Shown: positions 1 to 9,085, counted from the first letter of the stretch. The stretch: 64,000 nucleotides of DNA from Paenibacillus sp. JQZ6Y-1 (GCF_040719145.1 NZ_JBFDUZ010000001.1:1984001-2048000); one strand, 5' to 3'. A program made the numbers and translations. The notes: generated from the sequence alone by a model not told the origin.

Positions 1-521
1 AACAAACGAATCTGCTGGCATTGAATGCTTCAATTGAAGCAGCTCGTGCTGGTGAATCGGGACGCGGCTTTGCTGTCGTAGCCGAGGAAATTCGCAAGCT
101 GGCGGAGAGCGCTGCTGAATCCTCCACTCTGATTACCGGCTTGGTCACAGATGTACAGCAAGAAAGTCAAAGTGCTGTCGAACAAGCACAGGAATCGGTC
201 AGCAGTGTACAAGCAAGTGTGGATGGCAGCCGCCGAGTAACGGTAGCATTTGAAGCCATTCAGCAATCTGTAGGTAGTACAGTGGAACGTATTGATGAAA
301 CGACCTCACTCATTAACAGTGCCAATCAGCGTTCCCAACAAATCGCCGAAGCGATGGAGCATCTGAGTGCGCTGTCCCAACAAGGCTCTGCTGGAATTGA
401 CGAAATGAATGCCGCCAGCGAAGAGCAGCTGTCCACAATGGAAGATGTTGCGTCCTCCGCTCGTCATCTGTCTACCTTGGCGGAAGAATTGCAACAATTG
501 ATCGCCTTCTGCAAATTGTAA
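1..521 (+). CDS. Methyl-accepting chemotaxis protein, C-terminal fragment
   Basis: This is the cytoplasmic signalling end of a chemotaxis receptor. It enters from the left edge, reading in frame from base 3. The first residues read [18 protein letters not shown], the conserved hairpin tip that contacts CheA and Che[17 protein letters not shown] follows, then about 130 residues of Ala/Gln/Ser-rich coiled coil typical of the return helix. The sensor and membrane segments lie outside the window, so the ligand cannot be inferred. The stop at 519-521 is followed by a strong terminator. The family is certain; the full length is unknown. Confidence 0.95.
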   Translation, partial: QTNLLALNASIEAARAGESGRGFAVVAEEIRKLAESAAESSTLITGLVTDVQQESQSAVEQAQESVSSVQASVDGSRRVTVAFEAIQQSVGSTVERIDETTSLINSANQRSQQIAEAMEHLSALSQQGSAGIDEMNAASEEQLSTMEDVASSARHLSTLAEELQQLIAFCKL

Positions 522-595
522 GAGGTACACACCGATCCTTCTGATCGTTCTATAAAATGATTTGTATGCTTCGGCATCTATAATCATCATGAAGC

Positions 596-650
596 AAAAA
601 CTCCTGCATTATCGCGAATGATTGTATTTCGCCATGATGCAGGAGTTTTT
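596..650. terminator. Bidirectional factor-independent terminator
   Basis: A 14-bp stem pairs AAAAACTCCTGCAT (596-609) with ATGCAGGAGTTTTT (637-650), with T/A tracts on both sides. It lies between the chemotaxis gene and the convergent kinase-like gene and can serve both. Confidence 0.85.
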
Positions 651-738
651 CTGTATTTCCATCTGTATTTGCCCAATCACACGATGTTCGTTATATCGCA
701 CCATTGACCTTTATTCTAATATGATGAGAAACGCACTA

Positions 739-1431
739 TCATTTCATATATCTGGAGAATAGATCGCCTGCTTTTTTGGCGAGTTCTTCCAAGTTCAGTG
801 TATTGTTGACCACACCGATCCGAGCGTACCAGTTTTTGACTGTATCCAGCACCCACGAAGGGATACTTTTACCAGCGATACGATCATACAACTGATCGTA
901 CGCCCATACCAGATGATCCCAGCGTTTATCATCGCCCTCTTTGACATATTCGGAGACATCGATGACCTTGGCACGTCCATTTTGCATAATCACATTTTTC
1001 AAATGGATATCACGTGGATTCATACCGACTCCGCGTACATATTTGCGCGCTGCCTCCACATCCGTAATGACCTGTCTCGGCACTTCGATTCCTTGCAGCA
1101 GACAATCTTGCAATGTTGGTCCGGCTTCATAGCTTAGCACCAAATAATTCGCATCGCTACCATAACAAATAGGGAAAAACGGTGCTGACTTTAACCGTTC
1201 ATATACCGATACCTCCACCGGAATCTTCTCAATCGCCTGCGGTGTGAAGACTTTAAACGCGTAACCCGGTGCCTGATCATACGTGAATACCGCTGCGTCT
1301 GTACCAATTCCGATGCAGCGAACTCCCTCGGCATAACCAGAAATGACAACCGGTTCGTTATCATCGCTACCATTAACAGTGATTTGCTGTAACGCATCTT
1401 TTGCGATTTTCCAATCTTCATTCCAATTCAT
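739..1431 (-). CDS. Small protein kinase-like protein
   Basis: The 230-residue protein has kinase-fold landmarks. A Gly/Ala-rich loop (GIGTDAAVF) is followed by an AFKVF segment with the candidate ATP-binding lysine. Next come PRDIHLKNVIM, which fits a catalytic loop with Asp and Asn, and KVIDVSEY where kinases have DFG. Length and motifs suit the short bacterial serine/threonine kinase-like proteins of Bacillota (YrzF/YbdM type); the target is unknown. I start at the ATG at 1431 because GAGAGGAG lies about 9 bases upstream. An in-frame GTG at 1458 would add nine residues but has no better ribosome site. The gene stands alone. DVS in place of DFG leaves real activity uncertain. Confidence 0.65.
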   Translation of the reverse strand: MNWNEDWKIAKDALQQITVNGSDDNEPVVISGYAEGVRCIGIGTDAAVFTYDQAPGYAFKVFTPQAIEKIPVEVSVYERLKSAPFFPICYGSDANYLVLSYEAGPTLQDCLLQGIEVPRQVITDVEAARKYVRGVGMNPRDIHLKNVIMQNGRAKVIDVSEYVKEGDDKRWDHLVWAYDQLYDRIAGKSIPSWVLDTVKNWYARIGVVNNTLNLEELAKKAGDLFSRYMK

Positions 1432-1647
1432 CCTATGTGCTCCTCTCTCCTGCGACACTACGATCCCAATCTTCGTCTATTACATTTGCGTATCGGTTTT
1501 TCGGTAATGGTTTTCATCAGCGTTCACATCCTGTAATATAGATGGGACGGGTCATTTCATTTGTATGATCCCAGTTCACTCGTTGTGACCGCTAGAGTGC
1601 GGTGCATAACGATACACATACAGATAGTCGAAACGGAGGAACTATTC

Positions 1648-2880
1648 ATGTCAGATTTTCAGACAAACCTGGAACAGTACGCTGAGCTTGCAGTTCGCGT
1701 CGGCGTTAATGTACAACCAGGACAAAAGTTCATCATCAACGCACCGCTGCACGCAGCTGAATTCGTACGCCTGCTGACCAAAAAAGGCTATGAAGCTGGT
1801 GCTGTATTCGTAAAGGTCAACTGGTCGGATGATCAGATTACACGCCTTCGTTATGAGCTGGCACCTGATGAATCGTTCGAGATCGGACCGAAATGGTATG
1901 CTGCTGAGATGGAAGAACTGGCAGAGGAGCACGGTGCTGTACTGCACGTCGTGTCCGATGATCCAGATCTGCTGAAAGGTATTGATTCCAAGCGTATCGC
2001 TACCTTCCAAAAAGCAGCCAGCAAAGTGCTGGTCAAATATCGCGAGTATGTGCAATCCGACAAAATGAGCTGGTCGATCGTAGCTGTACCTTCCCAAGCA
2101 TGGGCAGCAAAAGTATTCCCAGATCAACCTGTGGAAGAGCAAATCAACCATATGTGGGATTATATCTTCAAAGCGGTTCGTGTTGGTCAAGGCGATACCA
2201 TCTCTGCATGGCAGGAGCATGTAAAACTGCTAAATGAAAAATCCAAATATCTGAACGACAAAGCTTACAAACAGCTGCATTATGTGGCACCGGGTACAGA
2301 TCTGACGATCGGCTTGCCAGAAGGTCATATCTGGGCAGCTGCGGATAGTGTGAGTGAACGCGGCGACTCCTTTATCGCCAACATGCCAACAGAGGAAGTG
2401 TTCACGGCTCCACTGAAGTCCGATGTGAATGGCTATGTGAGCAGCACCAAGCCGCTCAGCTATGGCGGTACAATCATCGACAACTTCAAACTAACCTTCA
2501 AAGACGGTCGTATTGTTGGCGTTGAAGCCGAAAAAGGTCAAGAAACACTGGAACATCTGGTAGAAATGGATGAAGGCGCACATTACTTGGGCGAGGTTGC
2601 TCTTGTACCGCACCGTTCCCCAATCTCCGAATCCAATATTCTCTATTATAATACCCTGTTTGATGAGAATGCCTCCAACCATCTGGCAATCGGTAGCGCA
2701 TACGCGTTCAACCTGCAAGGCGGCAAACAAATGTCCCGTGACGAGCTGACCGAACGTGGTCTGAACAACAGTCTGGTACACGTCGACTTTATGATCGGCT
2801 CCGGCGAAATGGACATTTACGGCATTACCGCTGATGGTAAAGAAGAGCCTGTATTCAAGCAAGGCGGCTGGGCATTTTAA
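1648..2880 (+). CDS. M29-family metallo-aminopeptidase
   Basis: The 410-residue protein matches the M29 (AmpS/aminopeptidase II/T) family, which uses two metal ions to remove N-terminal residues from peptides in the cytoplasm. Visible features are the N-terminal YAELAVRVGVNVQPGQ segment and the C-terminal metal-site region: FTAPLKSDVNGYV, GEVALVPHRSPI, ILYYNTLFDENASNHLAIGSAY, and VHVDFMIGSGEMDIYG. Length is normal for the family. The start at 1648 is chosen for the CGGAGGA ribosome site 8 bases upstream; the frame stays open further upstream but shows no signal there. It is monocistronic, with a strong hairpin terminator about 100 bases downstream. Confidence 0.93.
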   Translation: MSDFQTNLEQYAELAVRVGVNVQPGQKFIINAPLHAAEFVRLLTKKGYEAGAVFVKVNWSDDQITRLRYELAPDESFEIGPKWYAAEMEELAEEHGAVLHVVSDDPDLLKGIDSKRIATFQKAASKVLVKYREYVQSDKMSWSIVAVPSQAWAAKVFPDQPVEEQINHMWDYIFKAVRVGQGDTISAWQEHVKLLNEKSKYLNDKAYKQLHYVAPGTDLTIGLPEGHIWAAADSVSERGDSFIANMPTEEVFTAPLKSDVNGYVSSTKPLSYGGTIIDNFKLTFKDGRIVGVEAEKGQETLEHLVEMDEGAHYLGEVALVPHRSPISESNILYYNTLFDENASNHLAIGSAYAFNLQGGKQMSRDELTERGLNNSLVHVDFMIGSGEMDIYGITADGKEEPVFKQGGWAF

Positions 2881-2976
2881 TACCATACGAATCAAGACGG
2901 TTGGATGATACGAGAAGGAACTCAAGTTGTTCTATTATTATCCGATCCGTAGATTTGTTAAACAGCAAAGGATTGC

Positions 2977-3012
2977 AAATAGACACCGAGCCTACATGGT
3001 CGGTGTCTATTT
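2977..3012 (+). terminator. Terminator after the M29 aminopeptidase
   Basis: A perfect 13-bp stem pairs AAATAGACACCGA (2977-2989) with TCGGTGTCTATTT (3000-3012) around a 10-base loop, followed by a T-rich run. The rest of 2881-3304 shows no gene I can support. Confidence 0.85.
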
Positions 3013-3304
3013 ATTTTGCTTGTTTGGGTGTGGACCACTCACTTACGTATGTAAACTTTAGTTTAGATTATGGATGGGTTATATGGGACATATTTGTAAG
3101 TTCCGCCTGTCTCAGCTCTATTTATATTCCTCCTCCCTGCTTATTGTTTGCAAAATGAAGCAGATCCTTTACAATCATAGAGATAATACGAATAGTCATA
3201 GTTTTTTGATGAATCAGATTCGTTTATATTTCTGACCCATTCGTATCATTTCTATGATTCACACGATCAAAGCACTATGTACGAACAGCAAGGAGGAATG
3301 TATC

Positions 3305-3907
3305 ATGTCACCACGAATCGGCTTAAATTTGGATCAAATTGTTACGGCTGCTGCCGAAATTGCTGATGAGCACGGTATTCAACAGATCACCCTATCCACG
3401 GTTGCACAAAAACTCAATGTGCGCTCCCCTTCCCTATATAACCATGTAGACGGTTTACCGGGATTACGCCGTGCAATGGCGCTCAAAGGTCTGGAGCAAC
3501 TACGTGAAATTATGATGCAAGCAGCCGTCGGTCGCTCTCGCGATACCGCAATTCGCGAAGTAGCACGAGCGTATTTGCAATTTGTGCGTACACAGCCGGG
3601 ATTGTATGAAGCGACCTTTTATCAAGCAGAGCAAAATGATCCGTCTTTAAACAAAGTTGCCAACCAGCTATTGGAACTGCTATTTCAAATCTTGCGCGAA
3701 TTTGAGTTAACGGATGATGGGCTTATTCATGCGGGACGCGGATTGCGAAGTGTATTGCATGGCTTTAGCTCTCTGGAGCGCAATCACGGATTTGGCTTAA
3801 AGGTCGATGTAGATACCAGCTTTGAGATTATCATTACTGCATTTCTACATGGATTACAGCAAATGAAAAAGGATGCTCCATCTGTATCCTCTTCAACCGA
3901 TCAGTAA
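3305..3907 (+). CDS. TetR-family transcriptional regulator
   Basis: The 200-residue repressor has an N-terminal helix-turn-helix: IVTAAAEIADEHG, then LSTVAQKLNVRSPSLYNHV. The LYNHVDGLPGLRRAMALKGL stretch is typical of TetR members with the WHG-type C-terminal ligand domain. The start at 3305 has AAGGAGGA about 9 bases upstream; the longer in-frame reading from 3254 is rejected for lack of a site. A hairpin terminator closes the gene. The next gene, a metallo-hydrolase, has two palindromes in and upstream of its promoter. These are the obvious operator candidates, so the regulator probably represses that gene. The ligand is unknown. Confidence 0.9.
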   Translation: MSPRIGLNLDQIVTAAAEIADEHGIQQITLSTVAQKLNVRSPSLYNHVDGLPGLRRAMALKGLEQLREIMMQAAVGRSRDTAIREVARAYLQFVRTQPGLYEATFYQAEQNDPSLNKVANQLLELLFQILREFELTDDGLIHAGRGLRSVLHGFSSLERNHGFGLKVDVDTSFEIIITAFLHGLQQMKKDAPSVSSSTDQ

Positions 3908-3950
3908 ATGAAAAACAATAATCAACATACCATCCATACCACAATCAACG

Positions 3951-3986
3951 ACTGTCTGATGATCTACATCTACACAGACAGTTTTT
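3951..3986 (+). terminator. Terminator after the tetR gene
   Basis: ACTGTCTG (3951-3958) pairs with CAGACAGT (3975-3982), followed by a run of five T. It separates the regulator from the hydrolase promoter. Confidence 0.75.
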
Positions 3987-3998
3987 ACATTCGCAAAA

Positions 3999-4013
3999 AC
4001 TAATTATATTAGT
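3999..4013. promoter_or_regulatory. Upstream palindromic operator candidate
   Basis: ACTAAT-TAT-ATTAGT is a perfect 6-bp inverted repeat with a 3-base centre. It shares its half-site with the palindrome at 4039-4055; the two centres are 41 bp apart, about four helical turns. Confidence 0.6.
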
Positions 4014-4031
4014 ATAAATTGAATATAGATA

Positions 4032-4060
4032 TTGATAAAACTAATACTATTAGTTATGAT
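4032..4060 (+). promoter_or_regulatory. Sigma-A promoter with embedded operator
   Basis: TTGATA (4032-4037) and TATGAT (4055-4060) are separated by exactly 17 bp. The spacer is almost wholly filled by the perfect palindrome AACTAAT-ACT-ATTAGTT (4039-4055). A repressor bound there would block RNA polymerase. By position the adjacent TetR protein is the likely ligand; that assignment is inference. Confidence 0.7.
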
Positions 4061-4079
4061 GTGAGTAGAGGTGAACATT

Positions 4080-4805
4080 ATGAAAATAAACAGGAAATCC
4101 TATTTGCATCAGCTTGTCTTCTTGCCCGGTACCTTTCCAGTCAATTGTTATCTTATTGAAGAAGATGACAGTCTGACATTGATCGATGCTGGCTTGCCGC
4201 ATAGCTACAAAGGCATTCAACAGGCGGAAGCTAAGCTTGGCAAACCGCTAACCCGCATCATACTGACTCATGTGCATAGTGATCATGTCGGTTCGCTGGA
4301 TACATTGGTGCAGCTTTATCCGGGGATCGAGGTATATGTATCGCGCCGAGATGCTCGCCTAATGAATGGCGATCTGTCATTAGATGTCGATGAAGCACAG
4401 ACACCGATCAAAGGTAGTGTCCCCAAAAAGCTACAGACACGCCCTACCCAATTACTAGAGGACGGCGATCTGGTCGGTTCGCTGCAAGTGATTGCTGTAC
4501 CCGGTCATACACCTGGCTCAATCGCATTGCTGGATACTCGCAATCAGTTTGTTATCGCAGGGGATGCGCTTCAAACCCGTGGTGGTATCGCGGTAGCTGG
4601 CGATGTACGTCTGTTCTTCCCTTTTCCAGCAATGGCTACGTGGTCCAAAGCTGATGCACTGCAAAGTGCGCAAAAGCTGCTGCATCTTCAACCTGCACTA
4701 CTGGCAATTGGTCATGGTGATATGATTGAACAGCCTGTACAAGCAATGCAGCGCGCCATTCAGCAGGCAGCGTCTCAGTGGAATATCCAGCTTTCACTTT
4801 CCTAA
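4080..4805 (+). CDS. Metallo-beta-lactamase-fold hydrolase
   Basis: The 241-residue protein has the full metal-binding signature: THVHSDHVG (His64, His66, Asp68, His69), a later PGHTPGSIAL histidine, the bridging Asp in VIAGDAL, and a final His in AIGHGD. Such proteins hydrolyse thioesters, lactones or other esters with two metal ions. The exact substrate cannot be read from sequence. The start at 4080 has AGAGGTG 7-8 bases upstream. The promoter carries a palindrome matching an upstream copy, which suggests control by the neighbouring TetR repressor. No signal peptide is visible, so it is probably cytoplasmic. Confidence 0.9.
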   Translation: MKINRKSYLHQLVFLPGTFPVNCYLIEEDDSLTLIDAGLPHSYKGIQQAEAKLGKPLTRIILTHVHSDHVGSLDTLVQLYPGIEVYVSRRDARLMNGDLSLDVDEAQTPIKGSVPKKLQTRPTQLLEDGDLVGSLQVIAVPGHTPGSIALLDTRNQFVIAGDALQTRGGIAVAGDVRLFFPFPAMATWSKADALQSAQKLLHLQPALLAIGHGDMIEQPVQAMQRAIQQAASQWNIQLSLS

Positions 4806-4866
4806 CTCGGTATTCTAGAAATTGAAAAGATTTTACTATCTCACTTTATACCATGGCTCATATCAA

Positions 4867-4905
4867 AAAGCCTGCATATGGATGAAAGAATCCTATGCAG
4901 GCTTT
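4867..4905. terminator. Bidirectional terminator
   Basis: AAAGCCTGCATA (4867-4878) pairs with TATGCAGGCTTT (4894-4905). It lies between the hydrolase and the convergent dehydrogenase. Confidence 0.8.
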
Positions 4906-5038
4906 ACTTATGAACGCATATTTTCACAAAATGATAGGTTAAGCCAAATCACATCTCATACATGAGATTACATACGATCCATGCTAACACGAACCATATG
5001 ATAAAACATCATTATGACACAACATCCATCCTGATCAA

Positions 5039-6178
5039 TTATGGCTTCAGAATAACCTTGATACAGTCTTCTTTTTTATCATTGAAAATATCATATCCGT
5101 GTTCAGCATCACTCAGCGACACCTTGTGCGTAATGATGTCTGTCGCATCAATTGTACCGTCGGTAATCTGCTTGAACAGCTCTGGCATGTAGTGAACAAC
5201 TGGTGCTTGTCCCATCGCCAGCTTCACGTTACGTTCAAACAAATGACCCAATGGGAAATTGTTGTATGTTTCGCCGTATACGCCCGTTACCTGAATGGTA
5301 CCGAATTTGCGTACTACATTGGCAGCAAGATTGAATGCGCTCAAGCTACCGCCCTGCAATTTGAGGTTGGTTTGGATTTTCTCACCGATGCTTTTATCTG
5401 CATCCAGCCCTACGCAGTCGATAACGACATCTGCACCGCCACTCGTGATTTCCAGCAGATGCTGATCAACATCGTCCACTTCTTTGAAGTTAATTACTTC
5501 TACATTATTCGTACGCTTCGCATGAGCAAGACGGTACGGCAGGTGGTCAACCGCGATGACGCGTTTAGCCCCTTTTTGCCATGCGAACTTTTGAGCTAGC
5601 AGCCCGACTGGTCCGCAACCGAGAATGATAACGGTATCGCCAGCTTTGACACCGCCACTCTCTACACTCCAATACGCGGTTGGCATAATGTCAGATAGGA
5701 ACAGCACCTGCTCATCTGTTACTTCCGCTGATTCCGGTACGACAAATGGCAAGAAGTTTGCGTAAGGTACACGCATCAGTTCTGCCTGACCACCCGGATA
5801 GCCACCATAAATATCGAAACCGAAGTAGGCACCTGTGTTTTTCTCTTCCATTTTGTTGGAGTTGTCGCATTGACTTTCCATTTGATTTGTACAGAAGAAA
5901 CATTCGCCGCACGATACGTTAAATGGAATGACGACACGGTCGCCTTTTTTGACGCGTGTTACACCGGGACCGACTTCCTCCACAATCCCCATCGGTTCGT
6001 GACCGATCACATAATCGTCATGAACGACAGGCATTGCACCGTTGTAGATATGCAGGTCGGAACCGCAGATTGCCGTCGATGTAATACGTACGACAATATC
6101 GTCCTGCTTTTGGATTTTGGCATCCTCTACCTCTTTAACCTTTACATTTTGCTTTCCTTGGTAAGTAAGTGCTTTCAT
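5039..6178 (-). CDS. adhB: Zinc-dependent alcohol dehydrogenase, AdhB-like
   Basis: The 379-residue medium-chain dehydrogenase starts MKALTYQG and closely resembles B. subtilis AdhB, a zinc-type relative of glutathione-independent formaldehyde dehydrogenases. Catalytic-zinc ligands lie in ICGSDLH and GHEPMGIVEEVG. The structural-zinc lobe is CGECFFCTNQMESQC. The NAD(P)-binding turn is LGCGPVGLLAQKFA. The start at 6178 has AAGGGG 7 bases upstream; an ATG at 6181 is too close to it, and a longer reading to 6259 has no site. The gene stands alone between terminators. The substrate is probably an alcohol or aldehyde; detoxification is a guess. Confidence 0.9.
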   Translation of the reverse strand: MKALTYQGKQNVKVKEVEDAKIQKQDDIVVRITSTAICGSDLHIYNGAMPVVHDDYVIGHEPMGIVEEVGPGVTRVKKGDRVVIPFNVSCGECFFCTNQMESQCDNSNKMEEKNTGAYFGFDIYGGYPGGQAELMRVPYANFLPFVVPESAEVTDEQVLFLSDIMPTAYWSVESGGVKAGDTVIILGCGPVGLLAQKFAWQKGAKRVIAVDHLPYRLAHAKRTNNVEVINFKEVDDVDQHLLEITSGGADVVIDCVGLDADKSIGEKIQTNLKLQGGSLSAFNLAANVVRKFGTIQVTGVYGETYNNFPLGHLFERNVKLAMGQAPVVHYMPELFKQITDGTIDATDIITHKVSLSDAEHGYDIFNDKKEDCIKVILKP

Positions 6179-6504
6179 CATTATTCCCCTTTCCGGTCTT
6201 CTTGAATGTGTGTACAGGCTGATCCTCCGAAATAAACAAACAATGGTGACACCTAACATTGCATAAATTGCATGCTAAGTACAAGGTGAAAGCTAATCTT
6301 TGTTGTATTAACCAACCTATTCCAATTACTAACCTTTCGTAGGTAAACAGTAGTTCTTACGATTAAGCTCTTCATTTAATAGGCTATACGTGCAGGAAGA
6401 TTGATTTTTCGTTTCGCAGGGTAATTGAGGTAGAACGGGTTGTTGCTGTTCATTCGGAGCACAACCAGCCCCATGTAGCCAATGACCGAAGGGAGAAAAC
6501 AATC

Positions 6505-7278
6505 ATGAAACATTTAACAGATGCTCAAATAGAGGAATTGAAAAACAGCTTACTGGAGGAAAAGAGTGAGCTGGAACGTCACTTCAATAGCGAGGATGAA
6601 ACTGCGGATGGTCTACCAGAATCAGAACGCGATTCTACTGGCGAGCTGTCCGCTGTCGATAACCATCCTGCCGATCTGGGTACAGAAACATTTGAACGTG
6701 GACGCGATCTAGCGATTGATGATCAAATGAGTGACACGCTGGAGCAGGTAAATGCTGCATTGCAACGTATCGAAGATGGTACGTATGGTGTTAGCGAAGT
6801 GAGTGGCAAGGAAATTCCATTTGAACGGTTGCAAGCACTGCCATTTACTACGTATCTGGTAGACGAAAGTCCACAACAGAACCAAATCAATGACTATCGC
6901 CCGGTCGAAGAAGATCTGATCACTCCTGCTGCGAAAGGCTCCGGTGAAAATCGTCAGCATAATACTGGTCGCTTTGACGATGCAGGTGCATGGCAGGCAG
7001 TTGAGGATTACGGGGTTGCTGACTCTCCTGCAATGAGCGCGCAACGCGAGGTTCACGATTATAATGAACTTGCTGAAGGTAGCGGTGATAATGATAATTT
7101 CACCGAAAGTATAGAAACATTTGCCGCCAATGATATAGATGGCGATAATCGTCATGTAGAACAGGGTAATGCGGTAAAAGCATATGAAGAACGCGGCGAA
7201 GGCGATACTGAGTTGCAAATCGACGAGGACGATCAAGAGGTTGATGCCGAAGTAAAAGAAGCCGATCGTCGTCGATAA
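6505..7278 (+). CDS. yteA: YteA-like DksA/TraR-family protein
   Basis: The 257-residue protein belongs to the YteA group of DksA/TraR-like proteins of spore formers. It opens with a charged helix (TDAQIEELKNSLLEEKSELERHF), then SAVDNHPADLGTETFERGRDLA and the degenerate finger GTYGVSEVSGKEIPFERLQALP. DksA needs four cysteines to hold zinc; here none remain in the finger. The C-terminal 100 residues are very acidic and probably disordered. GGGAG lies 9 bases before the ATG. A strong terminator follows at 7421. The family is sometimes linked to sporulation, but no role can be read from this locus. Confidence 0.8.
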   Translation: MKHLTDAQIEELKNSLLEEKSELERHFNSEDETADGLPESERDSTGELSAVDNHPADLGTETFERGRDLAIDDQMSDTLEQVNAALQRIEDGTYGVSEVSGKEIPFERLQALPFTTYLVDESPQQNQINDYRPVEEDLITPAAKGSGENRQHNTGRFDDAGAWQAVEDYGVADSPAMSAQREVHDYNELAEGSGDNDNFTESIETFAANDIDGDNRHVEQGNAVKAYEERGEGDTELQIDEDDQEVDAEVKEADRRR

Positions 7279-7420
7279 GTATTGGCATGACAACCTATAA
7301 CTGTCGATCAGTATTGCTCGGAAGCGTGCAACTATTGTAGTAGATGATAGGTGTTGTTAGCTAAATATAGGAATGGACTAGCCTATATACTGATATATGG
7401 ATATTCTATATACTCCAAAA

Positions 7421-7454
7421 AAAGAAGGAATCCCATCATGCGGGTTCCTTCTTT
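7421..7454 (+). terminator. Terminator after yteA
   Basis: AAAGAAGGAA-T-CCC (7421-7434) pairs with GGGTTCCTTCTTT (7442-7454) with one bulged T, then a T run. Confidence 0.85.
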
Positions 7455-7520
7455 TTTATGTTCTATTCTCATTTATATTATATTCTAAAAGCATAGTATC
7501 CTGATCGTATAGAATATCAA

Positions 7521-7554
7521 AAAAAGGAGCGGGATTATTCTCCCGCTCCTTTTT
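7521..7554 (-). terminator. Terminator after the CNNM/CorC gene
   Basis: A perfect 14-bp stem pairs AAAAAGGAGCGGGA (7521-7534) with TCCCGCTCCTTTTT (7541-7554). It works in both directions and sits 43 bases past the stop of the minus-strand gene. Confidence 0.88.
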
Positions 7555-7596
7555 CCTGTACGATCCGTGCTCTGAATCGTCAACCGTAGCTTAGTT

Positions 7597-8922
7597 TTAG
7601 GCTCCGGCTTGATTCGTATTGACCGCGAATTGCGTAATAACCAGCTTGATCCGCGAAATACGTTTGTTCTCCGTCTCTTCTACCACTAACAAATGCCCGT
7701 CATGTGCCACGCTCTGTCCTACTTGCGGAGGCAGTGATTCAACTCGCGAATACAGCCAACCGCCGATCGTATCATATTCGGAAACATCCAGATCCAGCGA
7801 GAAGCGTGTATTGAACTCCTCAATCAGCATCAGGCCATCGATGGAATACATCATTTCATTGATCGGTTCGACTACAGGACGTTCGTGATCAAACTCATCC
7901 TGAATTTCACCGACGATTTCTTCCATAATATCTTCCAATGTTACTAGACCGGCTGTACCACCATATTCGTCGATCAATATCGCGATCTGCGTCTTGCCAC
8001 GTTGCATGAGTTTCATTAGTTCGCTGATCTTGATCGACTCTGGTACAGCAATAATCGGACGAATCAGTTTGACCGAATCGATAATCTGATAACGCATCAG
8101 ATCCTTAATATGCAGAAAGCCGACAATATGGTCTTTGTCGCCATCACATACCGGATAACGGGTGCGCATGCCATCAAGCGCAATCTGCAAGTTCTCCTCA
8201 CGGGAGGCATGCAGACTCAGACAAATCATTTCGGTACGTGGAATCATAATCTCGTGGGCGGTTGTATCGGCAAATTCGAATATATTATCAACCAGCGCCA
8301 GTTCGGTATTATCGATCAGCCCGCTCTTGTTGCTTTCTTTCATGAGTATGCGTATCTCTTCTTCGGTGTGGGCGGATTCGTGTTCGGATGCCGGAGCGAT
8401 TCCAAACAATTTCAGCAATGCGTTTGCCATGCCGTTCAACATCCAGATAAAAGGATACATGATTTTGTGAAACAGCATCATTGGTGCAGCTGTCCACAAG
8501 GTTACGCCTTCCGCTTTGCGGATTGCGAGTGATTTGGGTGCTAGTTCGCCAAGTACAATATGCAGAATCGTAATCACAGCAAAAGCGATCACAATCGAGA
8601 CGCTGTGTATGGCAACTTCATTATTCCAGCCCACGGCTGCGAATAGCGGTGAGATTAGTTGGGCAATTGCCGGTTCACCAATCCAACCAAGCCCCAGTGA
8701 AGCCAGTGTAATCCCCAGCTGACAGGCTGAGAGATAGGCATCTAAGTTATTGACAATGGACTGCGCAAAGCGTGCCCGTTTATTTCCTTCATCGACCAGC
8801 GTTTCCAGTCGACTGCTACGAATTTTGACCATTGCAAATTCCGCGGCTACAAAAAAACCATTCAAAAGTACCAGTGCTAAGACCAGCAAAAGATTCAACA
8901 AACTGGGTAAGGGGTCAGTCAA
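7597..8922 (-). CDS. CNNM/CorC-type membrane protein (hemolysin C family)
   Basis: The 441-residue protein has the DUF21/CNNM membrane domain (about residues 1-200, several hydrophobic helices with NGFFVAAEFAMVKIR). A CBS pair follows (about 215-335, EIMIPRTEMICL through DEYGGTAGLVTLEDIMEEIVGEIQDE), then a C-terminal CorC_HlyC domain. Relatives are implicated in magnesium or cobalt efflux. The only possible start is the TTG at 8922, because an in-frame TAA lies two codons upstream and the next Met is inside the first helix. Its ribosome site (GCGGGAA) is weak. The 160-base leader holds a short ORF ending in a very strong Shine-Dalgarno, so translation may be regulated. Confidence 0.9.
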   Translation of the reverse strand: MTDPLPSLLNLLLVLALVLLNGFFVAAEFAMVKIRSSRLETLVDEGNKRARFAQSIVNNLDAYLSACQLGITLASLGLGWIGEPAIAQLISPLFAAVGWNNEVAIHSVSIVIAFAVITILHIVLGELAPKSLAIRKAEGVTLWTAAPMMLFHKIMYPFIWMLNGMANALLKLFGIAPASEHESAHTEEEIRILMKESNKSGLIDNTELALVDNIFEFADTTAHEIMIPRTEMICLSLHASREENLQIALDGMRTRYPVCDGDKDHIVGFLHIKDLMRYQIIDSVKLIRPIIAVPESIKISELMKLMQRGKTQIAILIDEYGGTAGLVTLEDIMEEIVGEIQDEFDHERPVVEPINEMMYSIDGLMLIEEFNTRFSLDLDVSEYDTIGGWLYSRVESLPPQVGQSVAHDGHLLVVEETENKRISRIKLVITQFAVNTNQAGA

Positions 8923-8946
8923 GTGTTATTCCCGCGCTGTGTTCCT

Positions 8947-9027
8947 CTAGTGGGTATACATACAGCGACGGGTTCACCTCCTTCGAAACTTAAATTTTTG
9001 GATAATCCGACATGGTACGATCAGCAT
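8947..9027 (-). promoter_or_regulatory. Leader with two tiny ORFs before the CNNM gene
   Basis: A 17-codon ORF runs from an ATG at 9027 (MLIVPCRIIQKFKFRRR) to a TGA at 8974-8976. The TGA overlaps an AAGGAGGTGA motif (8974-8983). Fifteen bases after that motif is ATG-TAT-ACC-CAC-TAG (8961-8947). The strong Shine-Dalgarno is therefore not used by the main gene. This could be leader-peptide control or chance; no known riboswitch shape was recognised. Confidence 0.35.
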
Positions 9028-9085
9028 CAATTCCCCAACACATTCACCTCTTTCTCATATGTAAGTATAGACGTTGCCTGATTAT

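Noticed and set aside
2901-3158. Open frame of 85 codons after the aminopeptidase
   Set aside because: It starts without a ribosome site and spans the terminator hairpin at 2977-3012.
6260-6504. Sigma-B promoter before yteA
   Set aside because: GTTT and GGGTAA elements occur but with spacing far too short.
8923-9000. Manganese or magnesium riboswitch in the CNNM leader
   Set aside because: The motifs of the yybP-ykoY and M-box classes were not seen; only the small ORFs and misplaced ribosome site are supported.
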